This document shows positions 55,601-64,000 of a stretch of DNA of 64,000 nt, in pieces. The notes under the pieces were generated by a model. That model worked only from the letters and a program-made list of their open reading frames with translations. It was not told where the DNA came from and did no database searches. Made by a program: the position numbers and the translations under genes. The DNA lies in the NCBI RefSeq assembly GCF_009807005.1, contig NZ_WUBR01000002.1, forward strand, positions 930,001 through 994,000, given 5' to 3'. The stretch's first letter is position 1; the number at the start of each line of letters is the position of its first letter. This DNA is from Aurantiacibacter rhizosphaerae (lineage in GTDB: Bacteria; Pseudomonadota; Alphaproteobacteria; Sphingomonadales; Sphingomonadaceae).

Positions 55601-58558
55601 AGTGGTTTGCACGTGGTGCGGCAGCGCGATTTCAAACCGCTGCGCCGCGGTTTCGGCAGCGTGGAATGCATCGCACAGCGCCTCGTCCGTTGCCAGCGTG
55701 CCATCCAGCACGGCACCTTCCCGCGCCGCGCACAGGCGTTCCAGCACGGCGTCGGGGGCAAAGGTGCCGTCTTCGTAATTCCAGCCATTGCCCGATCCAT
55801 CGGACGACGTGACGTCGAATTTCACCAGGTGAATATGCTGGCCGATCGTATCGGTGGGGGTCGCCACCTGAAAATCATCGAGGTCCAGATCCTTTGGCGT
55901 GCGATTGGAATGGTTGAAGGTGATGCACTCTCCCGATTCCGCGCGGAAGAAGAAGGGTTCGGCCCCGCGCGTGCGCAACAGGTAATCGTCCACATCCTGC
56001 GTCAGCACATTGATGCGCGCCTGCGGATCGTGCCAGCCATCCCTGTTTGTGACGAGGTCCATCTGCACGGCAGAAACATTGTAAGTGCGCATGGTGCCGT
56101 CCGGATTGGCGGGGTCCCACACACCACGGAAACGGCAGGGGTCAGCAAAGGGCGCGCCCGGCGCGGGCGCAGAACCGTTCACCGAAAATGCGGCTTCCAG
56201 CCCGCTATCGGGCAGCTTGCTGGGATAGCCAGCCTCATATCCGCCCGTCAGCGTGTGCAGCGTGCCATCGGCAGAGCGGACCCTGGTCGCCAGCCCGGCG
56301 TGGAAATCCATCGAACGGCGCTCTTCCGGCGTGCCGCCCGGATCCAGCAGGCGCAGCGTCACCTCTTCCAGTTCGGCCGTCATGTCAGCCAGAACCAGCG
56401 CGCGTTCCAGCAGCTTTCCGCCGCGCTCTATCGGGTCCAGCCCGCCGAAGTGATCGTCGATCTCGTCGGATTTCAGATGCGCCATGCCGCGCACGCCGCT
56501 TTCGATCACATGGCGCGGCAGGCCGCCATCGGCATCCGTCACATCGGCAAAATCGCCCGGCGGCTGCGGCGCGCGGTGGCCCGCCTCACCCGCGATATAG
56601 AAGGGATAGCCGGGCAGCCCCTCCGGCCCATAGGTGGGCAATGGCGGCAGGGGTTGGCCCGGCAGCGGGATCACCGCCGGGATCGGCGTGCCATCGCCCA
56701 TCTGCCCCGTCAGCGGATCGGTGCCAACGCGTTGGCCCGGCGCAGCGGCGGCCAGATCGTATGACAGGCCAGCCTCTGCCTGCCCATCGGGAAGGCGGCG
56801 CGAGCCGTCCTCCACCACATCATGCACGCGCCACAAGGCCCACATGCCTTGCGCGAAATGGGGGTAGAGGTGGCAGTGGAAGATCGAATCCCCCACCGTG
56901 TGATTGCGATTGCCGGAGCTGCCGCCTTCCACATTATAGTCACTGCCGTAATGGCGCAGGCCGCCGCGATATATTTCATAGGTGAAGGCCTGGCCCGGCC
57001 CGATGGTCTGGCTGTCCAGATAGCTGCCCTGCGCCTGCTCCGGGTCCAGCGCCTCCCACTGGTGCGCGTGCAGGTGGAAGACGTGGGTTTCCTTGCCGAC
57101 GTGCAGATTGCGGAAGACCACGCGATCATTCAGATAGCTGTGGTGGACGTTGGAGGGATCGTCCTCATACCCTTCCAGCAAGGCCGGATCGCCATTGGCC
57201 CAGCTTTGCAGGAAGAATTCCTCGTACATGCACTCCACGCAATCGCGCGCGGGGCCGATGCCTTTCCGGTTGGCCAGCAGGATGCTTCCCATTCCCGATG
57301 CACCGTAATTGATGGCGAAACCGTCCCCGATGCCGGCGAGCTGCCCCTCGGTTTCCAGTTCCCGAAAGGGCTCTGCGTAGAAGGTCTTCAGCTCATCGTG
57401 GAAGACGACAGTGAATTCGCGGTAGGACGGCAGGCAATCCCCCGGCAATGCATCGCACTCGGCCCGCGTCAGTTCGGGCGCGTCGTATTCCATGTTGCTG
57501 CCGGTGACGCGGCATTCATTGCGCAGCGCCTCATCCGTGCATTCCTCCACCACGGCATTGATATCGCCATATCGCAGGCGATAGCGGCGGCCGTCGCCTA
57601 TCTTGTCCAGCATGCTGAGGAGCGGACTGTCATAGTCCAGCGTGCCGGGTCTTGCTGCGGATGTCATCAGCGGATCGGCGGGATCGCCAGCCTGCGGCCC
57701 CCACACCGCATCGAAATCCGCCTGATCCACCTGGCTGCGATACCAGCGGCTGTGGCGCGGCTGAACGTTGACGGCGCCGAACAGGCCGTGGATGGCGCTG
57801 CCGCTGTCCGCCTCCCCGCCAGCGGGCGCGGCGGAGCTTTGGAACAGGAAAGAGCCCTGTCGGGTGAGATCGTAGGAGCAGGTGAGCGTTTCGCCCGGCG
57901 CGATGGATTCCAGCGCGGTGCAACGCGGGTCCGTGCCCTCTCGCAGGCGCAGCCCCGGTATCGCCAGCGAAGCAAGGCGCGTGTGCGGCCAGTTCGCGTC
58001 AGGCCCATCCTCGGCTTCATGACCATCACCAACCTCCTGCGATTGGCGAAAATCGGGATAGGGGCCCTGGCATTCCTCCTTGTCACAGCTGCTGGCGTCA
58101 GGCGCTTCGGGCAGCAGCAGATTGGTCATCCGCACAACCAGCACATCACCCACATTGCCCCGCAGCACCAGCGGCCGCGGGCGCTTGTCACAGCGCAGGC
58201 GCACATTGCCGGCCAGCTGGAAATTGGCATCGCGCGCTGCCCCCGCGTCCCCAGCCAGATCGCCAATCGGTGTTTCGGTGCCGGGCGTGCACTGCGTCTG
58301 CACATCGGAGGGGATCTTCACCACGTCGCTGCGCAGCGCGAAGATCATGCCGTAGGGGTTGATCGATCCAAAGCGGTTGTAGGTGATCGCCTGATCCATG
58401 GCGACGATATCCGCCTCGATGATCCGGCCCTCGACATCGGTGGTTTCGGAGCCGGTGCCCTCGCCATCTTCAAGGGCATGGAGCGCGCCCGGCGTCAGCG
58501 CCAGAACGCTGGTGGAAACTGCGGCGGTGATCAGGCGGAAATTCCTTGTGCTGTTCAT
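52688..58558 (-). CDS. Giant multicopper oxidase, MnxG/MofA-like
   Basis: At about 1956 residues this secreted protein is several times larger than a laccase and contains many cupredoxin-like segments. A full T1/T3 set is visible: HxxHxH in HVFHLHAHQ near residue 495, then HCHLYPHFAQGM near 560. HxH pairs follow in QHIHLVKF near 907 and FTHDHF near 1015. The HxxHxH/HCH motifs preceding the HxH motifs reverse the laccase order, as I recall for MnxG. Later cupredoxin-like repeats (around 1366 and 1925) lack the full ligand set. ATG 58558 follows AGGGG and begins a signal peptide (GALHALED). Mn(II) oxidation is a hypothesis; other metals or phenols are possible. Confidence 0.88.
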   Translation of the reverse strand: MNSTRNFRLITAAVSTSVLALTPGALHALEDGEGTGSETTDVEGRIIEADIVAMDQAITYNRFGSINPYGMIFALRSDVVKIPSDVQTQCTPGTETPIGDLAGDAGAARDANFQLAGNVRLRCDKRPRPLVLRGNVGDVLVVRMTNLLLPEAPDASSCDKEECQGPYPDFRQSQEVGDGHEAEDGPDANWPHTRLASLAIPGLRLREGTDPRCTALESIAPGETLTCSYDLTRQGSFLFQSSAAPAGGEADSGSAIHGLFGAVNVQPRHSRWYRSQVDQADFDAVWGPQAGDPADPLMTSAARPGTLDYDSPLLSMLDKIGDGRRYRLRYGDINAVVEECTDEALRNECRVTGSNMEYDAPELTRAECDALPGDCLPSYREFTVVFHDELKTFYAEPFRELETEGQLAGIGDGFAINYGASGMGSILLANRKGIGPARDCVECMYEEFFLQSWANGDPALLEGYEDDPSNVHHSYLNDRVVFRNLHVGKETHVFHLHAHQWEALDPEQAQGSYLDSQTIGPGQAFTYEIYRGGLRHYGSDYNVEGGSSGNRNHTVGDSIFHCHLYPHFAQGMWALWRVHDVVEDGSRRLPDGQAEAGLSYDLAAAAPGQRVGTDPLTGQMGDGTPIPAVIPLPGQPLPPLPTYGPEGLPGYPFYIAGEAGHRAPQPPGDFADVTDADGGLPRHVIESGVRGMAHLKSDEIDDHFGGLDPIERGGKLLERALVLADMTAELEEVTLRLLDPGGTPEERRSMDFHAGLATRVRSADGTLHTLTGGYEAGYPSKLPDSGLEAAFSVNGSAPAPGAPFADPCRFRGVWDPANPDGTMRTYNVSAVQMDLVTNRDGWHDPQARINVLTQDVDDYLLRTRGAEPFFFRAESGECITFNHSNRTPKDLDLDDFQVATPTDTIGQHIHLVKFDVTSSDGSGNGWNYEDGTFAPDAVLERLCAAREGAVLDGTLATDEALCDAFHAAETAAQRFEIALPHHVQTTTQRWFADPLLGRAVDGSDKSDRTLGTVFTHDHFAPSSIQQHGFYSALLVEPKGSEWLRPDRSEMPRDLADSGAVGAKALIVGAEDRAIHPDTREFALAIADFALLYDPACAEPPCVAQISGDFPNDAQTPDPWDAVDPAEEELAENGFRRGLDLLLKNASDPRNSELVFAKDITRLAKRRNTVRAHGGWPVAPPLLPESISVDHHDPYLVNYRGEPVPLRVGDLSYTDLASAAPVTRNRLTCAFLNGPGLAAEDLAVLPATRTDLSRRRDGNRGELAFAFASDGPFQIGHGDPCTPILNAFEGERVGIRLVQGAQEVQHVFTVEGMGWPRLEHYTGSIKPYFDNPMAIVGAQEVGISEHLEFAIPRQAGLSAGQHADFLMHFGSQDAIWNGAWGLLRVNNGVEGVSGDLAPLYGGDGLAYVRCGNVKDPTIGPSGAGPDGQPIYADCLASNEVTGQIEPTLGLAPQVHIWAIAASVAQMGWDDRAYRTAAPALTDPDGLVLLPSPEIIDAQRSNLGAIIDDLSASPLSAPPVWRVNAGSIIKLNVVNALSPSMGDQRGDALLPRIVSVNTDDPDNADHDIGADHIVSFSIPVLPQYPAAQVGNFVGHNARDNNGVPYPRHADPSSGAADFRAEYYAGRLNIAPVLDPSDDALCDVEQSGGKMACAFRADAMPYAYGPLPIKPLGDVFGQLSHGLFAGLVIEPEGSRTYDPRTGASMDALALPADPDFPPPYQQLFAGGQGTSAIVCTATDGSESGPVTRVADCAGGEGFREFVVFYQDGMNLHRPDGDTTRPVVDCAVCDDSYDRGEKGLSYSSEPMWARLDDGSGRLSADSNLNTEQFPADFLAQSGGAIATPVYTALEGETVKFRVIQPGGRARQRSFEIVGNDYPDTMPFAVDANGDPATSFGSPAAALLGPGKAITATLTCVQPGTYLYRDGPTHFFSGGVWGHFVVEAASGDGAGSSCSVTDSGE

Positions 58559-58569
58559 CTGCAGTCCCC

Positions 58570-59307
58570 TCAGATCAAAACGATATGGTCGAGCGCCAGG
58601 CAGCACGGATAGGCGTTGGCCTTGTCCTTGCTGGGGTCGGTTCCGTTCTGAAAATAATGCCCTGACGACACGATCCATTCGGCATAGCCATCAAGGCGGC
58701 CTGGGCCGGTGTGCATCAGGTCATGCGCCTGCCAGCCGCTCGTCTGCAAAGGGCCGAACACACCGTTATTGGCAAAGCCGGGCAATTGCAGCGTGGTGCA
58801 GAGCAGATCGTAGGATCGCCCGTCATGGCCGATCACCGGCTGATCATCCTCCGTCATGAACCGCGCCAACGCGAAGCCCACGTAATCGGCGCCGGTGCCG
58901 GGGAACCGCAAGGTGGTGCCAAATCGCCAGATAAAGCGCACGCCCTGACCGTGATCGATGCTGAGCGGGCAGCGCATGTAGGTGCCGCGCCCGCCCCTGA
59001 TCGAGAAGCCGTTGCCGCAATCCAGCGTCCATTCCGAGAAACTCACCGAATTGCGCAGGGAACTGCGGTTGCCATCGGCATCGATTGTTTGCCCGGTGCC
59101 CAGCATTCCCACACCGTCAAGCACGGCAAAGCGGGGGCCATAGGATGCCTCGTCAATGGCCCAGGGCCTGCGATGCACATCCAGTTCGGAGACGCGGGCA
59201 TCGAAAGAACTGTGTGCCACTCGCCGCGCACCCGATTCATCATACCCGTCAAAATTGCCCAGCTGGAACGTCTGGTTGAACGAAGGAAACACCATCAAAG
59301 CCCCCAC
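58570..59307 (-). CDS. Hypothetical protein upstream of the giant multicopper oxidase
   Basis: The roughly 245-residue protein has no signal peptide or membrane segment that I can see and no family I recognise. It contains FNQTFQLGNFDGYDESGARRV, a Gly/Trp/aromatic-rich body, and LLCTTLQLPGFANNG and YFQNGTDPSKDKANAYPCC near the end. Beta-structure resembling a lectin or jelly roll is possible. GTG 59307 is chosen because AGGAGGG sits six bases upstream; ATG 59295 is next. It ends 11 bases before the oxidase gene and is probably the first gene of that operon. Confidence 0.75.
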   Translation of the reverse strand: MGALMVFPSFNQTFQLGNFDGYDESGARRVAHSSFDARVSELDVHRRPWAIDEASYGPRFAVLDGVGMLGTGQTIDADGNRSSLRNSVSFSEWTLDCGNGFSIRGGRGTYMRCPLSIDHGQGVRFIWRFGTTLRFPGTGADYVGFALARFMTEDDQPVIGHDGRSYDLLCTTLQLPGFANNGVFGPLQTSGWQAHDLMHTGPGRLDGYAEWIVSSGHYFQNGTDPSKDKANAYPCCLALDHIVLI

Positions 59308-59821
59308 TTTGTGCCCTCCTGATTGAAGGTTCACAATGAAATCAGAATTGGAAGCCAGGAAAGATCATCACTGCAAAAGCAGCTATTGAAGCTGTTTCAA
59401 AACGCACAGAAATAGACGAGGCCAAAAACGAATTGACCGTAAGATAATACTATCTCAACACGCACAGTATTGATCAATCGACTTCAAATCAGATGGATCA
59501 AATACCTTCCTGTCGCGCTCTGGAGTCAAGCGCGTTAAGATTTTATCGAAGATTTTCAACGGTGGATCGACACTATTCTGCGACGAACTGCAACTGACAG
59601 TAATGCAAGGTTCAATCCGACTCGCTGTGTCAGGATATTGCGCAATCAAACACGCAATATTGCTATCGGTATAATCGATTTAAAATGTGCAACTTAACGA
59701 TTGTTACAATTCTATTGCCAGTTCAGCCATTGGTCGTCAGATTTGCTAGCGGCAACCCAAAGCGACGTTCTGGCGACATGGCGCCTTCGTTGCACATTGG
59801 CTCTACGCCAGAGGTGTAGCC
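59308..59821. other. AT-rich gene-free region upstream of the oxidase operon
   Basis: This stretch is visibly lower in GC than the surroundings. A 64-codon frame on the minus strand (59455-59649) has a TTG start and no ribosome site, so it is not called. GCAATATTGC at 59654-59663 is a short palindrome. It probably contains the oxidase operon promoter. Confidence 0.55.
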
Positions 59822-60478
59822 TCAATCGCCCTTTGCCGCAGGCGCCGCGCAGCGATTGACGACGGTTGCGATGATCTCATCACGGCGAGCGGACAACTGA
59901 TCGGGCGAATGGGCATCAAATTCGAACACGTGCCCAAAGGTGTGAACATTGGCGATGTAGTGAAAGCACAAGGCGCTGGCGGTGAGGTGAACCTGCAGGG
60001 GATCCAGCCCCTTTCGCATCGTGCCTTCCTCCACCCCGCGATCAAGGATCTGGCGCATCGTATCCAGCGCCACTTCGCGTTGCAGAAAGCTGTCGATAGA
60101 ACGGATCTGCGCCCCGCGATTGATGTTCTCCCCCATGATGATCCGAACGATCTGCGGACGCTGCGCATGCACATCGAATGTGGCGCTGACCAATGCGGCA
60201 AGAGCATCAAGCGCTGGCAGGTCAGCATAATCAACCGCGCCCTCGGCAATGCGGAACTCGGCATAGGCCTGCTCCAGAACGGCGCGGTACAGGCCATCCT
60301 TGCTGCCGAAATGGTAATAGATCATGTGCTTGCTGGTGGCGGTGCGCGACGCAATCTCCTCCACCCGTGCACCGGCCAGCCCTTTCTCGGCGAACTCCTC
60401 CGTTGCCACCGCGATAAGTTCGGCCCGCGTTGCCGAGGCATCGCGCTTTCGCCGTTGGCCGGTAACCGCTTGTCCCAT
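59822..60478 (-). CDS. TetR/AcrR family transcriptional regulator
   Basis: The 218-residue protein has the TetR DNA-binding domain: ATRAELIAVATEEFAEKGLAG, then VEEIASRTATSKHMIYYHFGSKDGLYRAVL with the helix-turn-helix. The C-terminal region contains a TetR_C-like stretch (VSATFDVHAQRPQIVRIIMGEN). It is divergent from the receptor gene at 60863, and TTGACCCAA elements lie between the two. It may regulate that receptor, itself, or the adjacent oxidase operon, which is transcribed in the same direction beyond it. The ligand is unknown. Confidence 0.9.
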   Translation of the reverse strand: MGQAVTGQRRKRDASATRAELIAVATEEFAEKGLAGARVEEIASRTATSKHMIYYHFGSKDGLYRAVLEQAYAEFRIAEGAVDYADLPALDALAALVSATFDVHAQRPQIVRIIMGENINRGAQIRSIDSFLQREVALDTMRQILDRGVEEGTMRKGLDPLQVHLTASALCFHYIANVHTFGHVFEFDAHSPDQLSARRDEIIATVVNRCAAPAAKGD

Positions 60479-60862
60479 GCCGTTTTACCCTGCCCGACCC
60501 ATGTTTTGCCCATATTTGACCCAAGTCATAACCAGTAAAGATCACAGGAGGCAACTGCATTCCATCCGTTATGTTTGTAGTTGACCCAACAGTGATGAAT
60601 ATTTAGGGGCCGCGCCAAAGGACCTCCAAATAATGGAGGCGGCGTGAGGAGGACGTCTTGATCGTATTCAGCAACCGCTGCGTTGCCGCTGCTGCCTGCG
60701 CGGCATTATCATGACCGCCCTTCGCGCCATTTCCTGCTCATATCCGGATACCGCCAGCCTGCCGCTGCATGCCCTTGCATTGCGCCTGCCTACGGGTGGT
60801 GAACCGAGCGGCCGATCCCATCACTTCATTTTCACGAAATCCCCAGGGAGGAGAATAAACCC
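60479..60862. other. Divergent promoter region with repeated TTGACCCAA
   Basis: TTGACCCAA occurs at 60516-60524 and 60581-60589, the second within GTTG-ACC-CAAC. These are candidate TetR-binding sites. From 60658 two short frames linked by ATGA overlaps run into the receptor start (60658-60714 and 60711-60866); their coding status is doubtful. Confidence 0.45.
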
Positions 60863-63022
60863 ATGAGAAAAGTCGTATTTATCGCAGGCACTTCGCTTGC
60901 AGCAATCATCACCGCAAGCCCGGCGTTCGCGCAGGAAGTTGAACCCTCCGCAGGCGCGGCCGCAGTCAATGACAATGTCATCATCGTCACCGGCCTGAAG
61001 CGCGATCAGGATCTGCAGGATGTAAACGTCGCTGCAACCGTGATCGGCGGCGAAAACCTCACCGATCTGGGGGTGGAGCGGTTTGACGATCTGCAGACCG
61101 TCGTTCCCAGCCTTTCGGTCAGCGATTCCGGCCTTACGCAATCGGTCAACATCCGCGGCGTGGGCCTTGCCAGCGGCAGCCCCAGTGCCGCCAACGGCGT
61201 GGCAACCTATATCGACGGTGTGTTCCAGCCACCGATCGTAAGCACCAACAGCTTCTACGACATCGGCTCTGTCGAAGTACTGCGCGGCCCGCAGGGCACC
61301 TTCGTCGGTTCCAACTCCACCGGCGGCGCGATCTTCATCAACTCACGCGCGCCTGAACTGGGCGATTTCAACGGCTATGTTCAGGGCGAATTCGGCAATT
61401 ATTCTCGTGGCAGCCTGGAAGGCGCGATCAACCTGCCGGTGGGCAACACTCTGGCCGTTCGCGTGGCCGGCATCGCCCGCACGCGGGATAGCTATTATAA
61501 CAATATCAACGGCCGCGATCCTGCCCAACTGCAGGAATACGGCGCGCGCGTGGGCGTGTATTGGGAGCCTTCTTCCAGCTTCAACGCCCTGATCCGCGGC
61601 GAAGTGGCGGACAAGGAAACGGGCGGCTACGCCTATCGCCCCATCGTGGGCACCGCTTTCGAGGCTGGCCGGACGAATGACATTCGCCTGCTGGATTACA
61701 ACAGCCCCACGCAGAATGACGAGACGAACCAGCAAGTTACCGCACGCCTGGAATATTACACCGACAGCGACATCACCTTCCGCGTGATAGGCGGTTACCA
61801 GGACAAGCAGATCCAGAACCTTTACGATTCCGATGGCACATCCCTGGCGATGAACGAGCAGACGCAGTTCGTTCGTGAAGAGGTGTATACAGGCGAAGTG
61901 AACATCATTTCCGACGATACCCAGCGTTTCAGCTGGATCGTGGGCGGCTATTTCCAGCGCAATGAAATCCTGGTCGACATCACCAACAATCCCAACGGCT
62001 TCCCGGTCGATGTCGATATCGAGAACCGCAAGATCACCACCGGCCTGTTCGGCCAGGTCAGCTACGATATCAGCGATACGCTGTCGGTCGATCTTGGTGG
62101 GCGTTACAGCACCTATGACGTGGAAGGCTCGGGCGCTGTGACCCTGCGCCTTCCCGGCATCGTGGTGGGCGATCCCGGCGGATCTTATGATGATGACCAG
62201 TTCACCGGCAAGCTGGGCCTGAACTTCGAACCCAATGCCGATCACCTGTTCTACGCCTTCGTGGCCAAGGGCTACAAATCGGGCGGTTTCGCCAGCCCCA
62301 CCACGTCCTTCGAACCAGAACAGGTGTGGGATTACGAAATCGGCTGGAAGGGAACCTTCGGCCCGGTCACTACCCAGCTTGGCGCGTTCTATTATGACTA
62401 CAGTGATTTCCAGCTGGACGTGATTGCACAGGATACAGGCCGTGCTTCCCTCACCAACCTTACCGATGCGACCGTGAAGGGCATCGAAGGCCAGGTGCAG
62501 GTGCGTAGCGGTGCCCTCGATCTGAGTGCGGGCTTCGCCTATACTGACAGCTCGCTTTCAGGCACCGATTTTGTCGATACACGCAGCTTTGCGATCGCCT
62601 TTCCGGGTGTGAGCAACGCACCACAGTGTCCGGCTGGCACGCCTTCCAACCCGCCTTTCTGCATTGACTACTCTCCGTTCATCCTAACGACGGATGGCGG
62701 GCCGAACCTGTATTCGCCGGAATTCACGTTCAACGCATCAGCGGCCTACACGATGTTCGTTGGCGATCTGGAAATCACGCCGCGCGTGTCCTACTCGCAC
62801 CTCGGCGATCGGTTTGCCTATATCGCCTATGATCCCGTGCGCGATCTTCTGCCGGCCTTCGATCTGGTAAATGCTTCGCTCACCTTTGAATACGAAGCGG
62901 TCGCGGTCGATTTCTTTGGCACCAATTTGCTGGACGAAGAATATATCACCGGCCAGTCCGGCAATAATGAATATTATGGTGCGCCAACGGAATACGGGGT
63001 GCGCGCGCGCTTCACGTTCTGA
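60863..63022 (+). CDS. TonB-dependent outer-membrane receptor
   Basis: The 719-residue receptor has a signal peptide (SPAFAQEVE) and a TonB-box-like VIIVTGLKRDQDLQD. Its plug contains VNIRGVGLASG and VEVLRGPQGTFVGSNSTGGAIFI, and the barrel ends with YGVRARFTF. ATG 60863 follows GGGAGGAG. It is divergent from a TetR regulator and convergent with sucD, apparently as a single gene. Its ligand is unknown. A long inverted repeat separates it from sucD. Confidence 0.92.
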   Translation: MRKVVFIAGTSLAAIITASPAFAQEVEPSAGAAAVNDNVIIVTGLKRDQDLQDVNVAATVIGGENLTDLGVERFDDLQTVVPSLSVSDSGLTQSVNIRGVGLASGSPSAANGVATYIDGVFQPPIVSTNSFYDIGSVEVLRGPQGTFVGSNSTGGAIFINSRAPELGDFNGYVQGEFGNYSRGSLEGAINLPVGNTLAVRVAGIARTRDSYYNNINGRDPAQLQEYGARVGVYWEPSSSFNALIRGEVADKETGGYAYRPIVGTAFEAGRTNDIRLLDYNSPTQNDETNQQVTARLEYYTDSDITFRVIGGYQDKQIQNLYDSDGTSLAMNEQTQFVREEVYTGEVNIISDDTQRFSWIVGGYFQRNEILVDITNNPNGFPVDVDIENRKITTGLFGQVSYDISDTLSVDLGGRYSTYDVEGSGAVTLRLPGIVVGDPGGSYDDDQFTGKLGLNFEPNADHLFYAFVAKGYKSGGFASPTTSFEPEQVWDYEIGWKGTFGPVTTQLGAFYYDYSDFQLDVIAQDTGRASLTNLTDATVKGIEGQVQVRSGALDLSAGFAYTDSSLSGTDFVDTRSFAIAFPGVSNAPQCPAGTPSNPPFCIDYSPFILTTDGGPNLYSPEFTFNASAAYTMFVGDLEITPRVSYSHLGDRFAYIAYDPVRDLLPAFDLVNASLTFEYEAVAVDFFGTNLLDEEYITGQSGNNEYYGAPTEYGVRARFTF

Positions 63023-63032
63023 TGCAATAAAG

Positions 63033-63079
63033 CCCAGGCAGAATGGCGCGCTGATCAAGGCGCGTCATTCTGCACTGGG
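63033..63079. terminator. Large hairpin between convergent receptor and sucD genes
   Basis: CCCAG-GCAGAATG-GCGCGC (63033-63051) pairs with GCGCG-T-CATTCTGC-A-CTGGG (63060-63079), with one mismatch and one bulge, giving about 19 base pairs. No T-run follows in either direction, so it may be a bidirectional barrier or a processing structure. Confidence 0.55.
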
Positions 63080-63128
63080 GTAGGTTCGGCGCTGGGCGCG
63101 AACTCGGCCTTTTCTTCCTGCCGAAAGG

Positions 63129-64000
<872 letters not shown>

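Noticed and set aside
56822..58612. 596-codon frame antisense to the giant oxidase
   Set aside because: It mirrors the oxidase gene and has no domain; the oxidase carries clear copper motifs.
59455..59649. 64-codon minus-strand frame in the AT-rich spacer
   Set aside because: The start is TTG without a ribosome site, and the sequence has no relatives that I recognise.

Overview
The window looks like chromosome from an alphaproteobacterium of the order Sphingomonadales, probably an Erythrobacter/Altererythrobacter/Novosphingobium-like lineage. The grounds are high GC, tightly packed operons with many ATGA/GTGA overlaps, five TonB-dependent receptors, an UrcA protein, and many aromatic-catabolism families. 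Genus and substrates are inference; no search was run.

Layout. 1-5550: glycogen operon (glgC 3' part, glgA, pgm, glgX), meeting an ABC-F ATPase gene (5552-7423, minus). 7530-9079: a DUF1989 protein, a GntA-like heme N-oxygenase candidate, and a 48-residue protein read directly from the sequence. 9354-21266: an aromatic-catabolic block. One minus-strand operon holds a receptor, an extradiol dioxygenase, a flavin monooxygenase and an FAH-family hydrolase. A second holds an MBL hydrolase, fumarylacetoacetase-like protein, ACMSD-like amidohydrolase, MFS transporter and secreted MBL protein. A TetR gene sits between them. 21468-25221: a small Tad-type pilus or surface operon (TadG-like VWA protein, two TadE-like proteins, a small membrane protein). 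25477-28063: pobA and an aromatic aldehyde dehydrogenase, giving a predicted hydroxybenzaldehyde to hydroxybenzoate to protocatechuate route. 28637-30803: an UrcA protein and a winged-helix/TPR regulator.

31091-46277: a second catabolic block. It contains NTF2-like proteins, a MarR regulator, a CocE/NonD hydrolase between two DUF3237 genes, an MFS transporter, two receptors, a flavin reductase, an HsaA-type monooxygenase and a 2-keto-4-pentenoate hydratase-like enzyme. Six copies of the palindrome RTTGA-N4-TCAAC lie in its intergenic regions, which suggests one MarR-controlled regulon. 46819-49239: another receptor.

49336-59307: the most unusual block. It encodes a roughly 1956-residue multicopper oxidase with a SCO copper protein, a cytochrome c fused to a periplasmic-binding-like domain, a secreted propeller-like protein and an unrecognised protein. 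It resembles the MnxG/MofA type of giant oxidase and may be a metal-oxidising or other extracytoplasmic electron-transfer system. 59822-63022: a TetR regulator and a divergent receptor. 63129-64000: sucD, cut by the window edge.

I saw no rRNA, tRNA, CRISPR array, transposase or integrase.
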